64,000 bases of DNA from Capra hircus (GCF_001704415.2 NC_030821.1:36563210-36627209), one strand, 5' to 3'. Shown: positions 44,263-57,224, numbered from the stretch's first letter. Notes: a model not told the origin generated them from the letters alone. Numbers and translations: made by a program.

Positions 44263-45903
44263 AGGGAGGAGGCAATTGCAATACGCCAGGCAGGAGTTGA
44301 CAGTGACTTGCACTGTCTTCTTTTGGGATTTGCCCATGCCAGTCCCCCTCGAGACCTTATTTACCTGACGAGCTCCTTCCCCTCCTCCTTCAAAGCATGG
44401 CTGATAGTTCCCCTATTCATAGAAGCTTTCCTGTTTTCTAGAGATGAGTTTAGCCATCTCTCCTATGAGCAAAACCCCAAGGCTGCCTTGATCTTCTACA
44501 GTTAATCAGACATATAGAAAGCTGTGAACACCCTTGTGGTAATCAAAACTCTACATGTTTAGTCATGTCATTAACTCTGTTTTGGCTTCAGAGCCCTTGG
44601 TTGAGGAAAGAGTTGAGGAAATGTCACTTTATACCAAAGACACAAAACTAGAGGACCCAGAGCAGTAGAGATGCTTGGCAGGCATTATACCATCCAGTGA
44701 ATACTTGTCATGGACACTCCTCAATATGTTCACATTTAGAAGCAACCTTATAATAATGAAAAACATTTCAAATTGAATATATATATATGTATGTGTATAT
44801 ATATATATATTTTTTTTTTTTTGCTCTGGAACCTAGTGCTTTGCCATTATGGCCTTAAAATACCCTTATTTTCTCAAGATTTTAATTATGCTCACTTTTC
44901 TTAAGGTCTTTTTTTTTACTCCTTGATTGTAAACATACAACCACTTTTAATCCACAGCTCATAGCATGCTGTAGAAAGAGCTATTTGCTTCTTCTATTAA
45001 AACAACATGCAAAATATATCACATGTTCATTTCCCGAAATATGGAATGAATTTCTTTAAACCTTGGAAACACTCCACTTCCATGAAATAAATTCTCCCCA
45101 GACTGGTAAATTCCCTGAGATTATCATAACAGACTGAAGTCGAATTGAGAAGGGATTTCTATTTTGAGAGAATAGTGCTTTTGGCAGTCAGCAAAGCCTT
45201 CTCTAGACATCTTTTTGAGGACGGGATAACTCATCTGAATTCATCATAGCCAGAAATAAGGATTCTTGGTGCCTGATGTAGGTGCATTACCGGAAGGATG
45301 GTAAGTCTGGCTTAGTATTGCTTGCACGAATTATTTATGGTTGGCACTCTCCATGTGTTAAAAAACAAAAAAACAAAAAAAACTCGTCATGTTTGGTTAA
45401 ATGTTCCTGTCTTGCTTTTCATTGTTTATTTGAAGTCTACCTTCAAAATGCTCAAATTAAGGTTGTTGTTGGACAGACCTCTATCTGAAATCCAGGAAAT
45501 AGTTTTCCTTTTGGCCCCAGTTAGAAGCCACATCATGTATATTAATGCAGTTTTCTCATTCTAGATGACTTGTTGTTTCTCTGTTGCAGCCAGGCTTTTA
45601 TTAACATGCTTAAACCAATAAATCCTCATCTGTACTGGAGTGAGCTAATTGTGTCGTATAATGAAGAAGGCTGAATTTCATTTGTCAAATTTATGTTCGC
45701 ACACAGCCTGCCTCATTGAATGCAGACCAGCTTAAGGAGGAGGCATGTATCCAAAAAAACTACACTGATTGAGTACTCCCCCAAAACATCTTTCCTTGCT
45801 GATGACGTTTTAAGAACTTAATTCTGTACATTTCATTTTTGGTGAAAGTATGCAAACTCTTCCTATTAAAATATTTATAAATTTACTTAATGATATGTCA
45901 TTC
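44263..45903. other. Unassigned sequence
   Basis: No interspersed repeat is recognised. Contains the TA/T-rich low-complexity run at 44776-44822 and a (CAAAA)-like run near 45361-45381. Open frames are short and without known similarity. Confidence 0.4.
44776..44822 (+). repeat. (TA)n and T-run low-complexity tract
   Basis: TA and TG alternation followed by twelve T. Prone to slippage; could mark the T-rich end of a reversed retrocopy, but no body is recognised. Confidence 0.9.
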
Positions 45904-46345
45904 TTTTTAACATTTTTTATTGGAGTAGAGTTGATTTACAGTGTTGTGTTAGTTTCAGGTGTACAGCAAAGTGAATCATTTATGTATACATACATATATG
46001 TGTATGTACATCCATTCTTTTTAGATTCTTTTCCCATATTCTTCTCTACTTTTATAGAGTATAGATTAGAGTTCACTGTGCTATACAGTAGGTTCTTATT
46101 GGTGATTTAGTTGCTAAGTCATTTCCATCTCTTGTGACCCCATGGACTGTAGCCTGCCAGACTCCTCTGTCCATGGGATTCTCCAGGCAAGAATACTGGA
46201 GTGGGTTGCCATTTCCTTCTCCAGGGTTCTTATTAGTTATCTTTTTTGTATATAATACTGTGTGTATGTCAGTCCCAATCTCTCAATTTATCCCTTCCCA
46301 CCTTTACCCCTCGGTAACCATAAGTTTGTTTTCTGCATCTGTTAT
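45904..46345 (-). mobile_element. L1 3' UTR, split by a Bov-A
   Basis: Reversed L1 3' UTR: 'ttattggagtagagttgat', 'gttagtttcaggtgtac', 'gtgctatacagtaggttc', then after the SINE 'gtcagtcccaatctctc', 'tacccctcggtaacc'. Same family as the left part of the L1 at 18870. Confidence 0.85.
46101..46224 (-). mobile_element. Bov-A monomer with target-site duplication
   Basis: Single reversed Bov-A unit from 'ggtgatttagttgctaag' to 'gccatttccttctccag'. The 10-base duplication ggttcttatt flanks it at 46091-46100 and 46225-46234. Confidence 0.93.
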
Positions 46346-47234
46346 TTTCTGATGATTAGAATGCTTATCTTGCCCACAAACTCTTTCTTATATGAAAAAT
46401 ATCTCACTGTTATCTTATTTTACTTCTCCTTAGAATGACTGCTCTGTTCTTCTTCACTAGGCTAAATCCTCTTCTCTTTTCAATCTAACTGAAATCTTAC
46501 CTTGCAACCTTACCTCATTTGGGCAGAATATTGTGCAGATCATGGCAATTTCACTACTAAGTTATGTTGTGTGCTCTTAGTGGAATTAATACAAGTACAT
46601 ATTTCCTGGATATCAAAGATTCATCCACCTATAAGAATGACTTTAATTTATTGTTGTCTTAATGGAAATTTTAGGACAATGGAAATTTTAGGACATTGAA
46701 ATTGAGTTCTATCTGTTTGCTTTGACAACAATCCTGAGATTATTATAGAAGACATTGGTTTCTTTGGCTTTTTCAGAAGTTATTTACCTTTATTCAGGTA
46801 ATAGCACTCTGATGTACCTTGGGGGTCCTTCCAGTGATTCCTCTAGATGCCTCCTTCCGAACATATAACTGATTGGAATAAATTAGGTTGAGTTTGTAAA
46901 CTCTTGTTCCACCTGTTAGCTCAGAGAAGTCTTCATTGCATTAGAGTTGGGGGTGTAAGGATATTACCCTTGAATTCTGGGGGCCATTGTGATGAGAAAG
47001 CATACTTGAAAATTAAGCCGTTTCAGAAGAAAGAGGCATATGAGAAAGATTATGTCTCTCAGGCATATATCAGACTTCCTGACAATATCAAGTACCTGAA
47101 TCCAAGTGTGCCAGAAGCTAGAGACTCCTAGGTTTTTAATAAATAGTCAAGAAATTTCTTTTATTTCTTATTTGTGTTGTTATTTATACAAATTTGGGTT
47201 GTTTCAATATTTGCAGTTGAAAGAGCTCAATATT
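46346..47234. other. Unassigned sequence
   Basis: No repeat recognised apart from a short local duplication ('ggaaattttaggaca' twice near 46665-46695). A 75-codon open frame at 46904-47131 shows no domain that I know, so it is not called. Confidence 0.35.
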
Positions 47235-47375
47235 TGAGTCTTGATTTTATAATTGAAGAAATTAAGCTGAAAGAGATTTAGACAGCTGCGGAGCTGATAG
47301 TAAATGAAACTGAAATTGCTAGTCAGGTATATCTGCCTTTCTGGGCCATTCTCTGTCTGCTCTGCCATATTCTAT
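47235..47375 (-). mobile_element. MIR SINE
   Basis: Reversed MIR series: 'ataattgaagaaattaagc', 'gacagctgcggagctgat', 'gtcaggtatatctgcctt'. Diverged. Confidence 0.55.
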
Positions 47376-49171
47376 TACAATTTTCTGGTATGTTTTGGCT
47401 CCCATGTTGATGTATTTTGACTCCTCCAAAATTATTTACTTATTTAGATGTATAAAGTCCATGACTTGCGGTTGTAACATTTTTTCCTAGTATTTTGGAG
47501 GAAGAGAATATGAGGGACACTGAAACTTTTGTGTTCTGAGTATTTATAATAGAAGTTCCATTAATACCCATTGCATTTTCTGGTGTTTAATATTCATTGT
47601 ATGTGGTCTTTCTTTGGGTTCAGAGAACCTTGGTTGAAGTCAAAGTAATTCTTATTCATAGAGCAACTTACTAGTCTTTGAGTCCGTGTTACTCCAGTGT
47701 CTGTTGTCCACAATCCCTGTCTCCGTCAAGCAGTGTTATTTTCAGAAGCACAAAGACATTGAGTTGGACCATCACAAGGACACATATATTGGAAATACTG
47801 GGAAAATTGTGACTATTCTTAGGCTGGATCCAGAAACAGGGTTGAGAGAAACATCTAAATTTCATTCTTGGAATTGTCACTGCATTTCAGGGTGGCCTTG
47901 GACAAAGTTATTTTTCTAGGTTTCTCCAAAAGGCAGAGAATAAGGGTGGGAGAGGAATAACCAAACATTTCCAAAAGAATACATTTTTTTTTCTTTTTGC
48001 AATGTTAAGTACTACAGTCCCATTTTCCTGAAATTACTGTAAACGCACAGGCCAGATCTCAGAGAGAGCCTTTTGAAATTCCAAAAATAGTTATTTTCAT
48101 TTATAGCTGGAAGAACAAAAACAAGAGCAAAACAAATAGAAAACAGGCTGGGTGTACTCACAAAGCTCCAGGCAGGTGGGTCCTTCTGGTCAGTGTCACT
48201 TCCTAAGACCTAATTAGCTAGTCTGCCTTGGTGGCATTTTCAGAAAGGAAACTGGAATCCTTGCCTGTAAATGTCCCCGTTAGCTCAGGGTATGTGTTTT
48301 CATTGGCCCTTGGAGAAGACTCAAGTTCTATTATGGTTTTGTTGATGGCTAACAGTGTTCTTGGCGCGGAACGAGATATAGAAGAAGGTACCAGATCCGC
48401 CCAAAGGCGTTTGCAACCTGAGTTAGTAAAACAAATAACTCGCTATTAGTCTTGACCTTGCTGGAAATTGGGCTTAAATATCAGTAGTACTAAATTCCGG
48501 AGAATTTTTATTTGCGCCCCTCTGGGATGGGCAGGAATGACATTGTGGAGTAACTGTATTGCCTGGTATGCTTCCTTTCATCCATTTTTGGCATGTCTGT
48601 ATTTCTTCCATACTCCAGGGCTTTTTCCATGGCTGAGTCAACCGCATACGTGGTCTTAGCATCCATTTGCTTGGATGTAATATTCATCTTCACTTTAGTT
48701 CATTATACTTAACTCTCATTTTTCTCCATCTACTGTGTGTGGCAGAAAAAGTATTGGCCCAGATAAACCTTAAGTAGTTTTTTTTTTACATGGGAACATT
48801 TTTTTCTTATATATATTTGTGTGAACATTCATGACACTTCAAACAAAGCAGTGAATGAGTGTGAAGACCCTATTAGACAGCAGTTGCAATTTATCCAACA
48901 TCCTCGGCCCATGTAGTTTTTCTTTTTTTTTCCCATATTGTTAGGGAAAGAATATATTACACCTCAGACTTCCTGGTGTTTGTACCTTTGGAAAGGGTGG
49001 GTGAAACAGAAGAAATAGTGGGGGAAAGTGGAGAATCACTGGTGGGGCAGAGCTTGGAAAAAGGAGGCAGGCAATTAATAATTCGAAAGCCCATTTTTTT
49101 CAAATAAGCTGGTCTCAGGTTATTGCCAAAGAGAAGGATATATGAGGAAGAATAAATAAAAAGAGCTGTTT
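47376..49171. other. Repeat-poor block of about 1.8 kb
   Basis: No interspersed repeat recognised. Some short T-rich runs near 48777-48788 and 48919-48932. Local CpG-containing stretches near 48350-48420 ('cttggcgcggaacgag'), but no exon or RNA gene can be named. Confidence 0.4.
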
Positions 49172-49184
49172 AAAGAGTTAAGCA

Positions 49185-49481
49185 GGGTTTCCCTGGTGGT
49201 CCAGTGGTTAAGAACTCACTTTGTGATATATGGGACACTGGTTTGATCCCTGGTCCAGGAAGATCCCACATGCTGTGGGTCAGCTAAGCCCATGCACTGC
49301 AACTACTGAAGGCCAGGAGCCCTAGAGCCCATGCTTTGCAACCAGAGAAGCCGCTGCAGTGAGAGGCCTGCTCAGTGCAACCGGGAGTAGCTGCCTCTCA
49401 CCACCGCTAGAGGAGGCCCACATAGCAGCGAAGACCCAGCACAGCGAAAAATAAAATAATTAATTGTTAATTAAGGTTTCA
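49185..49481 (+). mobile_element. CHR-2-type tRNA-Glu SINE with 13-base target-site duplication
   Basis: The tRNA-like head ('gggtttccctggtggtcc', 'tttgatccctggtccagg') is followed by the CHR body ('aagatcccacatgctgtgg', 'gcaactactgaaggcc', 'agcgaagacccagcac') and an A/T-rich tail. The perfect duplication aaagagttaagca is at 49172-49184 and 49482-49494. This family is L1-dependent in whales and ruminants, unlike Bov-tA. Confidence 0.93.
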
Positions 49482-49567
49482 AAAGAGTTAAGCAGATTGT
49501 GGATCTTGCTGCTAGTTCATATATATAACTCCTGCTTATAAGCCATCCAAAGTCTGCTGGGTTTGGT

Positions 49568-50289
49568 TCAGTTCAGTTGCTCAGTCATGTCCAACTCTTT
49601 GCGACCCCATGGACTACAGCACCCCAGGCCTCCCTGTCCATCACCAACTCCCGGAGTTTACTCAAACTCATGTCCATTGAGTTGGTGATGCCATCCAATC
49701 ATCTCATCCTCTGTTATCCCCTTCTCCCACCTTCAATCTTTCCCAGCATCAGGGTCTTTTCCATGGAGTCAGTTCTTCGCATCAGGTGGCCAAAGTATTG
49801 GAGTTTCAAGCTTCAACATGAGTCCTTCCAATGAACACCCAGGACTGATCTCCTTTAGGATGGACTGGTTGGATCTCATCGCAGTCCAAGGGACTCTCAA
49901 GAGTCTTCTCCAACACCACAGTTCAAAAGCATCAATTCTTCAGTGCTCAGCTTTCTTTATAGTCCAACTCTCACATCCATACATGACTACTGGAAAAACC
50001 ATAGCTTTGACTAGACAGACCTTTGTTGGCTAAGTAATGTCTCTGCTTTTCAATATGCTGTCTAGGTTGGTCATAATTTTTCTTCCAAGGAGTAAGCGTC
50101 TTTTAATTTCATGGCTGCAACCACCATCTGCAGTGATTTTGGAGCCCCTCAAAATAAAATCTCTCACTGTTTCCACTGTTTCCCCATCTATTTGCCATGA
50201 AGTGATAGGACCAGATGCCGTGATCTTAGTTTTCTGAATGTTGAATTTTAAGCCATCTTTTCCACTCTCCTCTTTCACTTTCAACAAGA
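49568..50289 (-). mobile_element. BovB LINE, 5'-truncated
   Basis: Reversed copy from 'cagttcagttgctcagtc' to the coding stretch before KLNIQKTK ('ctcctctttcactttcaac'). A short duplication gtttggt is seen at 49561-49567 and 50290-50296. One indel ('ggagtttcaagcttcaac') and a premature stop at the KVSLVK-equivalent region break the frame. Confidence 0.92.
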
Positions 50290-50296
50290 GTTTGGT

Positions 50297-50639
50297 ATAT
50301 AAAGCTAATTGAAATCTGCTGCTTAGGATTAATCTACATCAATGAAACAAATGGACTATGGCCACATGCATTAAATCTTATTATTTTTTTAAACTATTCC
50401 CATCTTAGAATTTTCATCAAACTTAAATACACCTTTAATAATCACTTTAGAATGTAAACTCTCACCTGTTTAAAAAAATTGGGGATGGATTATTTGAAAT
50501 AGAATCAATGGAGCAAGGGATATGAACATTTTCATACTTGATATACTCTTTAAAGTTTTCAGAATTATAATTAATTCAAATTTTCATTGGCTAAATTTTC
50601 ATTATTGAAATTAATTTACATTTTCACTTGAATGAATTG
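50297..50639. other. Unassigned AT-rich sequence
   Basis: AT-rich with no clear family. May be the upstream part of the old L1 that follows. Confidence 0.35.
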
Positions 50640-50945
50640 TATAATTCTATGTTGAACAGAAGAAGCCAGACACAAGAGACTAGAGATTGATAACTCTATT
50701 TCAGTGAAGTTCAAAAGCAGGCAGTTCATCTATGGTGTTGGCACTCTGCATAGTGTAACCCTTGGTGCGGTGGTGCCTGAAAGATGAAGGCACTCTGGGA
50801 TGTTTGAAATGTTCTATTTCTTGGTCAGGATGATAGTTGTATGGGTGTGCACCCCTTGTGAAAATTTATCAAGCTGTAACCTTGAAATTTGTGTATTTTT
50901 CCAGTCTATATTTTCCACTTAATTTTAAAAAGATTACTTAAAATT
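50640..50945 (+). mobile_element. Old L1 3' end
   Basis: Sense blocks 'agtgaagttcaaaagcagg', 'gggatgtttgaaatgttc', 'tatttcttggtcaggatg' and 'tttatcaagctgtaacc' match the 3' end of old mammalian L1 in order. Confidence 0.65.
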
Positions 50946-51644
50946 TGTTTATGTCTGTTAGAGATGTTTGCATGTGTAATATGTGCCATTTGGAGCCACT
51001 TCGGCTAAATAGTTGAATTTGCTTGTTTTTAAAATTAGTAGCTGTTATTTGACTTCTGGGAAATATTTGTTATATAAATGATTTCCAGTTAATAAAAGGA
51101 GTCAGTATGTCTTGGGCAGTAGCCTGATGGATACCTAAGGATTATGGTTGATAGGCGCCCTTATCATAATCAAAGGCAGTTAAGCCAAGAGCAGAGTGCT
51201 GTTCGTGTGTGAGCACTCAGCCCTGTCTGTGAGTTCAGAAGGAGAGCAGTGAGACTGGATGATGGCGCTTTTGTGGGGGATTAAAGATGGTCTGTATGTC
51301 ATTGTTCCTCCGCTCCTGAGATGCGTGGCCGCTTCTGTGACCCTCCTTCACTCCATGGCCCACTTCTGTCTGCCTGTCCTTTCTACGTGTTCTCTCCCCC
51401 CACTTCCTCTCTCTGTCTCTCTCTCTCACACACACACAAGGAAAGCAGACCTTTAAAAGACTATGGTGGACCTGGTGTATAAGAGAGCAGAAAGAGAAGA
51501 AATAAGACCCAGCCATAAGAGAGAGGAGGAGGAAAACAAAAGGGGAAAGTGAAAGAAATCACGACAGATGTATTAGGAGCAACTGAATAAACTTTAAACA
51601 AAGCCCAGCTAATAATGGCAAAATTGGAGGGGCTTTACACAATT
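50946..51644. other. Unassigned sequence
   Basis: Contains a CT-rich run with a short (CA)n near 51408-51440. No recognised gene or classified repeat. Confidence 0.4.
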
Positions 51645-51840
51645 CTATTTTTTATTAATTGACTAATTGATTTTAATTGGGGGATAATTACTTTACAATA
51701 TTGTGATTTTTTTTGACATACATCAATATGAACCAGCCATAGGCATACATGTGTCCCCTCCCTCTTGAGCCCCCTTCGACCTCCCTCCCCACCCCATCCC
51801 TTCAGGTTATCACAGAGTACCAGCTTAGGGTGCCCAGTAT
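51645..51840 (-). mobile_element. L1 3' UTR fragment
   Basis: Reversed L1 end: 'ttttaattgggggataatta', 'ctttacaatattgtg', 'gacatacatcaatatgaacc', then a C-rich part. Related to, but more diverged than, the copy at 24066. Confidence 0.82.
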
Positions 51841-52109
51841 CATATTTTTAAAAAATGTTCAAAATATACTTAGTATATGCTAGGCGCTGCCTCTATGCTA
51901 CATGCCCTATATAATTCCATTTAATTCTGTTCTTATAACTTTGAGAACTCAGGAGGATTTTGAACACAGTATGTCAGATTCCAGTCTACACACACTGTTA
52001 TTCACTAAACTAAACCCTCTTATTCAGAGCCCTTTCAGTCGGAATAATAATGCAATATATAGGGATTTTATTTATTTTAGATATTTGTTTATTCTCAAGG
52101 ACCTTTATT

Positions 52110-52790
52110 TCATATTTTATTTTTAAAAACATTATTGTGGTAAGAACATGTAACTTGAGATATACCCTTTTAACAAATTCTTGAGTGTGAAATACATTCC
52201 TGTTGGCTAGAGTGCAAAGTTGTATGGCAAGTCTCTAGAATGTATTCATCTTGCTTAACAGAAACATTATGCCCACTGACTAGTCACTCCCCATTTCGCT
52301 CTTCCCTCAGTCATTGGTAACCATCATTCTGCTACTTGATTCTATGAATTTGGTTATTTTGGAGACCACACAAAAATGGAACCATGCAGTGTTTATCTTT
52401 CTGTGACTGGCTTATGTCATTTACCATAATGCCCTCAAGGGTCATTCATGCTGTCACATATTGCAGAATTTTATTTTTTTAAAGCTGGATACTATTTTAT
52501 ATGTGTAAATATCACTTTTTCTTTATCCATTTGGCTGTCAGTGGATATTTAGGTTGTCTCCACAACTTAGTTATTGTGAATAACGCTGTGAATATTGTAT
52601 TAATATCGCTTTCAGATCCTGATTTCAGTTCTTTGGGATAGATACCCAAAAGCGGGATTTCTGGATCACATGATTGTTTTGCTATTAATTTTTTGAGGAA
52701 CTCTAATACTGTTTTCCATAGTGGCTGTGCCATGTTGCATTCCTACAACAGTGAACAAGGGTTTCAACTTCTTCCTACTTATACATTTGT
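52110..52790 (-). mobile_element. Old L1 (ORF2 end and 3' UTR)
   Basis: Reversed L1: 'attgtggtaagaacatg', 'cattggtaaccatcattctg', 'gtgactggcttatgtcat', 'ttagttattgtgaataacg', 'gggatagatacccaaaag', 'ttccatagtggctgtgcc'. No frame survives. Confidence 0.82.
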
Positions 52791-53402
52791 CTTCATCAAC
52801 ATATTTCATCTTAAATGATTTGTTTTTGTTCCTTCTGATCGATTTGTGCATGTGGCCACATGTGGTTCCCTGTGCCCATTGGTATCTGCTACTTGTTACT
52901 GGCTGTGACCCTATCGTTTGGGCTCTAACCAGTGTTATCCTACGGCTGGGCAGGACTGCACGGAGCCACTCCAGGCTGCGTGGACCCTCTGGCCACTCTG
53001 GTCTGGACTCATTCCGCCTTACCATCTATCCTCCTCAGCAGGGCTTATCTGGAACTTTACCAGCTCCCAAGGGTAAAGATAGGTCACTGGTCAGATGACC
53101 ATGTGCCTTTAACTGTTGACCTTGATCTGTGTGTACTGGGTTTGAGGGAGGATTCTTGTGGCTTCTTTTTACTCCTGGTTTATATTTAAGCAAAGATTAG
53201 ATTTGCTACACTCGTCTCACTGACACATGAAAGGTTGGGTGTGCATGATTAGATAGTATGCCACAAAACCAATGGACTATAGAAGTCAATTGGGCCAAAT
53301 ATATGTGATCAAATGGAGCATTCACATTTAAATGGCTGTAAGTTTTGTAAAGGTCAGTTAAAGGATCATCGCAAGTATTTGAGTATCCATGACCTGCAAG
53401 CA
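52791..53402. other. Unassigned sequence, partly GC-rich
   Basis: Bases 52925-53040 are GC-rich ('ggctgggcaggactgcacgg') between AT-rich L1 blocks. No family or exon is recognised. Confidence 0.35.
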
Positions 53403-53450
53403 TTGGGTTGGCCAAAATATTCATTTGAGTTTTTCCATAACATCTTACCC
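53403..53450. mobile_element. Mariner-like element, one end only
   Basis: 'ttgggttggccaaaatattc' followed by 'tttgagtttttccataac' is one half of the bovine mariner-type miniature element. The second terminus is missing or reduced to 'cccaat'. Confidence 0.6.
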
Positions 53451-53562
53451 AATATTATGCCAGGTCATTTTGGGAATACAGAGGTGTGATGTCAAGGCTG
53501 GAATGCAGAAACAACTGAATCAGATTGTCAAATATTGTGCTAAGAAACAAACTGTGGTGAGG

Positions 53563-54440
53563 GCCAAGAGGCATGTGAAAAGATGCTCAGTATCACTAAT
53601 TATTAAGGAAATGCAAATCAAAACTAAATGAGATATCAGTTCACACTGGTTAGAATGGCCATCATCAAAAATCTACAAATAAATTCTGGAAAGGGTGTGG
53701 GAGAAAGGGAACCCTCCTGCATTGTTAAGTGGGAATGTAAATTGGTACAGTCACTATGGAGGCTCCTTAAAAAACTAAATAGAACTACCATATGATCCAG
53801 CAATTCAACTCCAAGGCATATCTCTGAAGAAAACCATAATTTGAAAAGATATGTGCACCCCAGTGTTCACTGCAGCACTACTTATAGTAGCCAGGACATG
53901 GAAGCAACCTAAATGTCCAGCAGCAGAGGGATGGATAAAGAAGATGAAGCACATACATACAATAGCATATTACTCAGCCATAAAAATGAACAAATAATGC
54001 CATTTGCAGCAACATGGATGGAACTAGAGATTGTCACACTGAGTGAAGTAAGTCAGAAAGACAAATATTGTATTAAACCATTTATATGTGGAATCTAAAA
54101 AAAAAAAGGTACAAATGAACTTATCTGCAAAACAGAAATAGAGTTACAGATGTAAAAAATAAACTTACGGTTGCCAGGCGGTAAGAGGGGGAAGGATAAA
54201 TTGGAAGATTGAGATTGACACATATATACTACTATATATAAAATAGATAAATAATAAAGACCTGTTGTTTAGCACAGGGAACTCTACTCAATACTCTGTA
54301 ATGGTCTACATGGGAAAAGAATCTAAAGAAGAATGGATATAAGTATATGTGTAACAGATTCATTTTACTGGACACCTGAAAGTTACACAAAATTATAAGT
54401 CAACTATACTCCAGTAAAATTTTTAAAAATTTCTATGCAT
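53563..54440 (+). mobile_element. L1 LINE 3' region (ORF2 end and 3' UTR)
   Basis: Sense L1 in order: 'catgtgaaaagatgctcag', 'gaaatgcaaatcaaaac', 'ctaccatatgatccagcaat', 'ggaagcaacctaaatgtcc', 'gcaacatggatggaactag', 'agcacagggaactctactc', 'caactatactccagtaaaa'. Stops and small indels interrupt the coding part. Intermediate age. Confidence 0.9.
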
Positions 54441-56498
54441 TGTCAATAGCAAATGCTGAGTATCTTTATTAAATAAAGTGAAAATACTACAAAAAGAAAA
54501 AAAGTGTGCTGAATGAAGATGATTAGGAAAAGGAGCTTAGCATGGGCACATACTAAGATGGGATACATGGTCACTTGAATGTACAGATAAAATGATCTAC
54601 ACAAATGATCCCTTCTATGTCTTTGCAGATCAGATATAACGATAATTGGTGGTTTGTGTAGAGTATGTCTTCACTGACCAAATAAATTATGGCAAGCTAG
54701 TTTAAGAAAATATATGTAGATTTCTCTACAGTAGGATCTTAGCTTTTTTTGAATGATACTTTCTAAACTCCAAGAGAGAGAGATGAGTTTTCTGACATCC
54801 CACATGTTTTGCCCCTCAAAAACATTTTTATATGAGATATCTTCCAGAATTAGTTTTTAGAAAGTCTAGAGACAATAGTTTGACATTTTCCAAGTCATCT
54901 GCCTGTCATTTCATGTTTTTCTTTCTTTCAAGTCTGAAGGAGAAAATCCAGGTAGCACAATGTAGTGGAAAAGTGACTGGAGAGTAGCCCAAGCTCTAGG
55001 CTTATCACTCACGGTTGTTTTGGTTTCACCTGCTAGGAAGATAAACCCACCCCTGCTTTCCTAAAGAAAAGTGAACCTAACTTGAGACTTCTTGACCCAG
55101 AATCTGCACCAGTCAAAACATTTCAGGTTTTCTAAGTTAGGGAAGAAATACAGGTGCAAAAACTCTTTAGGTGCATTCTCTACATGCATTTTTCTCTTTT
55201 TCTCAAAATACTCAGCTCTGAGCATTTATCTTCTGCCTCATTTTGTGTTTGCCCAGAAAAACCCCATTAGTGGAATAGATCACTGTTGTAAGAGCTCTAA
55301 AGGGACGTGTCAGTTCAAGTCTTCCATCTTACACATGAAGAATATGAACTTTCTTTGGAGAGTGACCTTCTCTTGGGGTGTAGTAGTAGTTAGAATCATA
55401 AAGTCACCGGATTCAGAGTCTGTGCCACTTCCTATAGTGGCACACAGCAACCCTAGGAGATCTCCGAGGGCTGAATCCCTTGACACAAGGCTAACCTATG
55501 GGAAATGCCCAGGGGAAATTCGTCAGTTTCACCCAGATCCTCCTACTCTTCTCAGACTACTCAACTTAAATATAGTTACTCTTATCTCTTGGGGAAAAAT
55601 ATTGAACACAAGCCATAGGATTCAAAAACTCCATCGGTCTGTTAGGGATTTACCTAATTGTCCCAGAATGACAGTCCCCCTCCCCCTCCCAAACACAAAC
55701 AAAAAACCCCTATTAACAGATGTTAGATTCCATTCTCTCAAGGGTCCCAGGAAATGATTGAATTTAACACTTGAGGGTTTCAGAATAAGTGCTGGGGAAA
55801 ATGCATGGTGTCCGTAAACCTCAAGCAATTTAGCTGTGGCTGCCGAGGCATCCACAGAAAGAGGTTTTCAATTGGTATATTTATACTTTCTTTACTTAGT
55901 ATTGATTCTAAATAAGGATAAAACCCACCCTTGATGGGAAGCCTATGAGTAAGAACAGATGAATTAAAGTTTGTTTTATCTTCCCACTTTCCTTCTGCTG
56001 TAGCCAAAAAAAGCCTTCCTTTTAGAGGCAAACGGGATGTATTCTAGCGGCAGCCGCCACTGCTTTCAGAACAGCTAAAGGATGAAGTGGTAGGATGGCC
56101 TAGGGCAACAAAAGTTCTGGGTCCTGGTGCAAGTCCAGGGTTAGAGAAACATTTTGTCTATAAAACTGGGGGAAATAGACCATCTTGAAGGCCCACAGTC
56201 CTATGAACTTTCTCTGTGACATGCTGTGTATTGATGCCCAAGCCTGCCACTTTCTAAATCCTGTATTCCTCTTAAAACACCTGCTTTGGAGTCATTGATA
56301 AAGCAAGTGCTCTCTCTCTCCCTTCCTTAGGTCTTGCACCAGACAAATTTCACCTTATGTATTTGCTTATTGATTATTTGTAGGATTGAGAATAATCTGT
56401 GGGTAATTTGCCTTATGTCAGAAAATGAGTGGCGAGAAATGAATGACCAAGGTATGATTATATAGACATTATCTGCTCATAGTTGTGTGTGCGTGTGT
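54441..56498. other. Repeat-poor block with one long open frame
   Basis: A 221-codon open frame lies at 55092-55757 on the plus strand. It has no recognised domain, biased composition or supporting splice or retrocopy context, so I do not call it a gene. Bases 55310-55440 resemble a diverged reversed MIR. A small CpG cluster lies at 56047-56060. Nothing else is recognised. Confidence 0.4.
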
Positions 56499-56511
56499 AT
56501 GTGTGTTATAT

Positions 56512-56708
56512 GTTGTTGTTGCTAAGTTGTATCTGACTCTTTTGCAACCCAATGGACATAGCCCACCAGACTCTGTCCATTCTCCAGGCAAAAATACTGG
56601 AGTGGGTTGTCATTTCCTTCTCCAAGGGATCTTCCCTACCCAGGGATCGAGCCTGTGTCTGTTGCATTGGCAGGTGGACTGTTTGCCACTGAGCCACCAG
56701 GGAAGCCC
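56512..56708 (-). mobile_element. Bov-tA SINE
   Basis: Reverse copy from 'gttgttgttgctaagttg' to 'gagccaccagggaagccc'. An internal deletion removes a few bases after 'gactctgtccat'. Flanks 'tatgtgtgtta' and 'atatgtgtta' look like a worn target-site duplication. Confidence 0.92.
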
Positions 56709-57224
56709 ATATGTGTTACTGTAAAACATCATTAAGTCAAACCCACTCAAATGGGAATTGTGATGATTCTACGAAACAAAGATAGCGTCCAAGTTCATCT
56801 GTTTCAGGTATGCAGTAAAGTTGGTGAATATGTGGAGATTGTGTCCATACTTTAAAGAACAGTCTTTTCTGACACTCCAGTCATTCTACCCCTACCTAGA
56901 TAGAGTCCGCACCTACCTGTAGCCTGTTTTTTAAGTTTGAGCACACAGCTACTCTACCCTGTGAAGCGACATTGCTAGGGCTTGACTGATATGGTTTTAC
57001 ATCCTGAAATTCCCTTCATCTCCTCCTATTGCCCCTTATCTTACATGGTTTATTTAAGATGTCCTGATTAAGGTCAACCCTCATTCTCTACCATTCAAAT
57101 TCACTATTTTCTTTCCCAGAGTTTCAGAGTTCAGGAGTTCCATGATAATTTTCTCATGCCTCTAATAGAGTACTTATTTCATTCTGCCTGATACTATATT
57201 AAGATATTGAAAGAGGAATAATAA
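56709..57224. other. Unassigned sequence
   Basis: No recognised element or exon. Confidence 0.4.

Noticed and set aside
46904..47131. 75-codon open frame considered as an exon or retrocopy
   Set aside because: The peptide shows no recognised similarity, and there is no poly(A) tail or duplication around it.
52721..53098. 125-codon open frame, hydrophobic start
   Set aside because: It begins in a reversed old L1 and runs into unassigned sequence. No domain or signal is recognised and the hydrophobic part is AT-rich L1 antisense.
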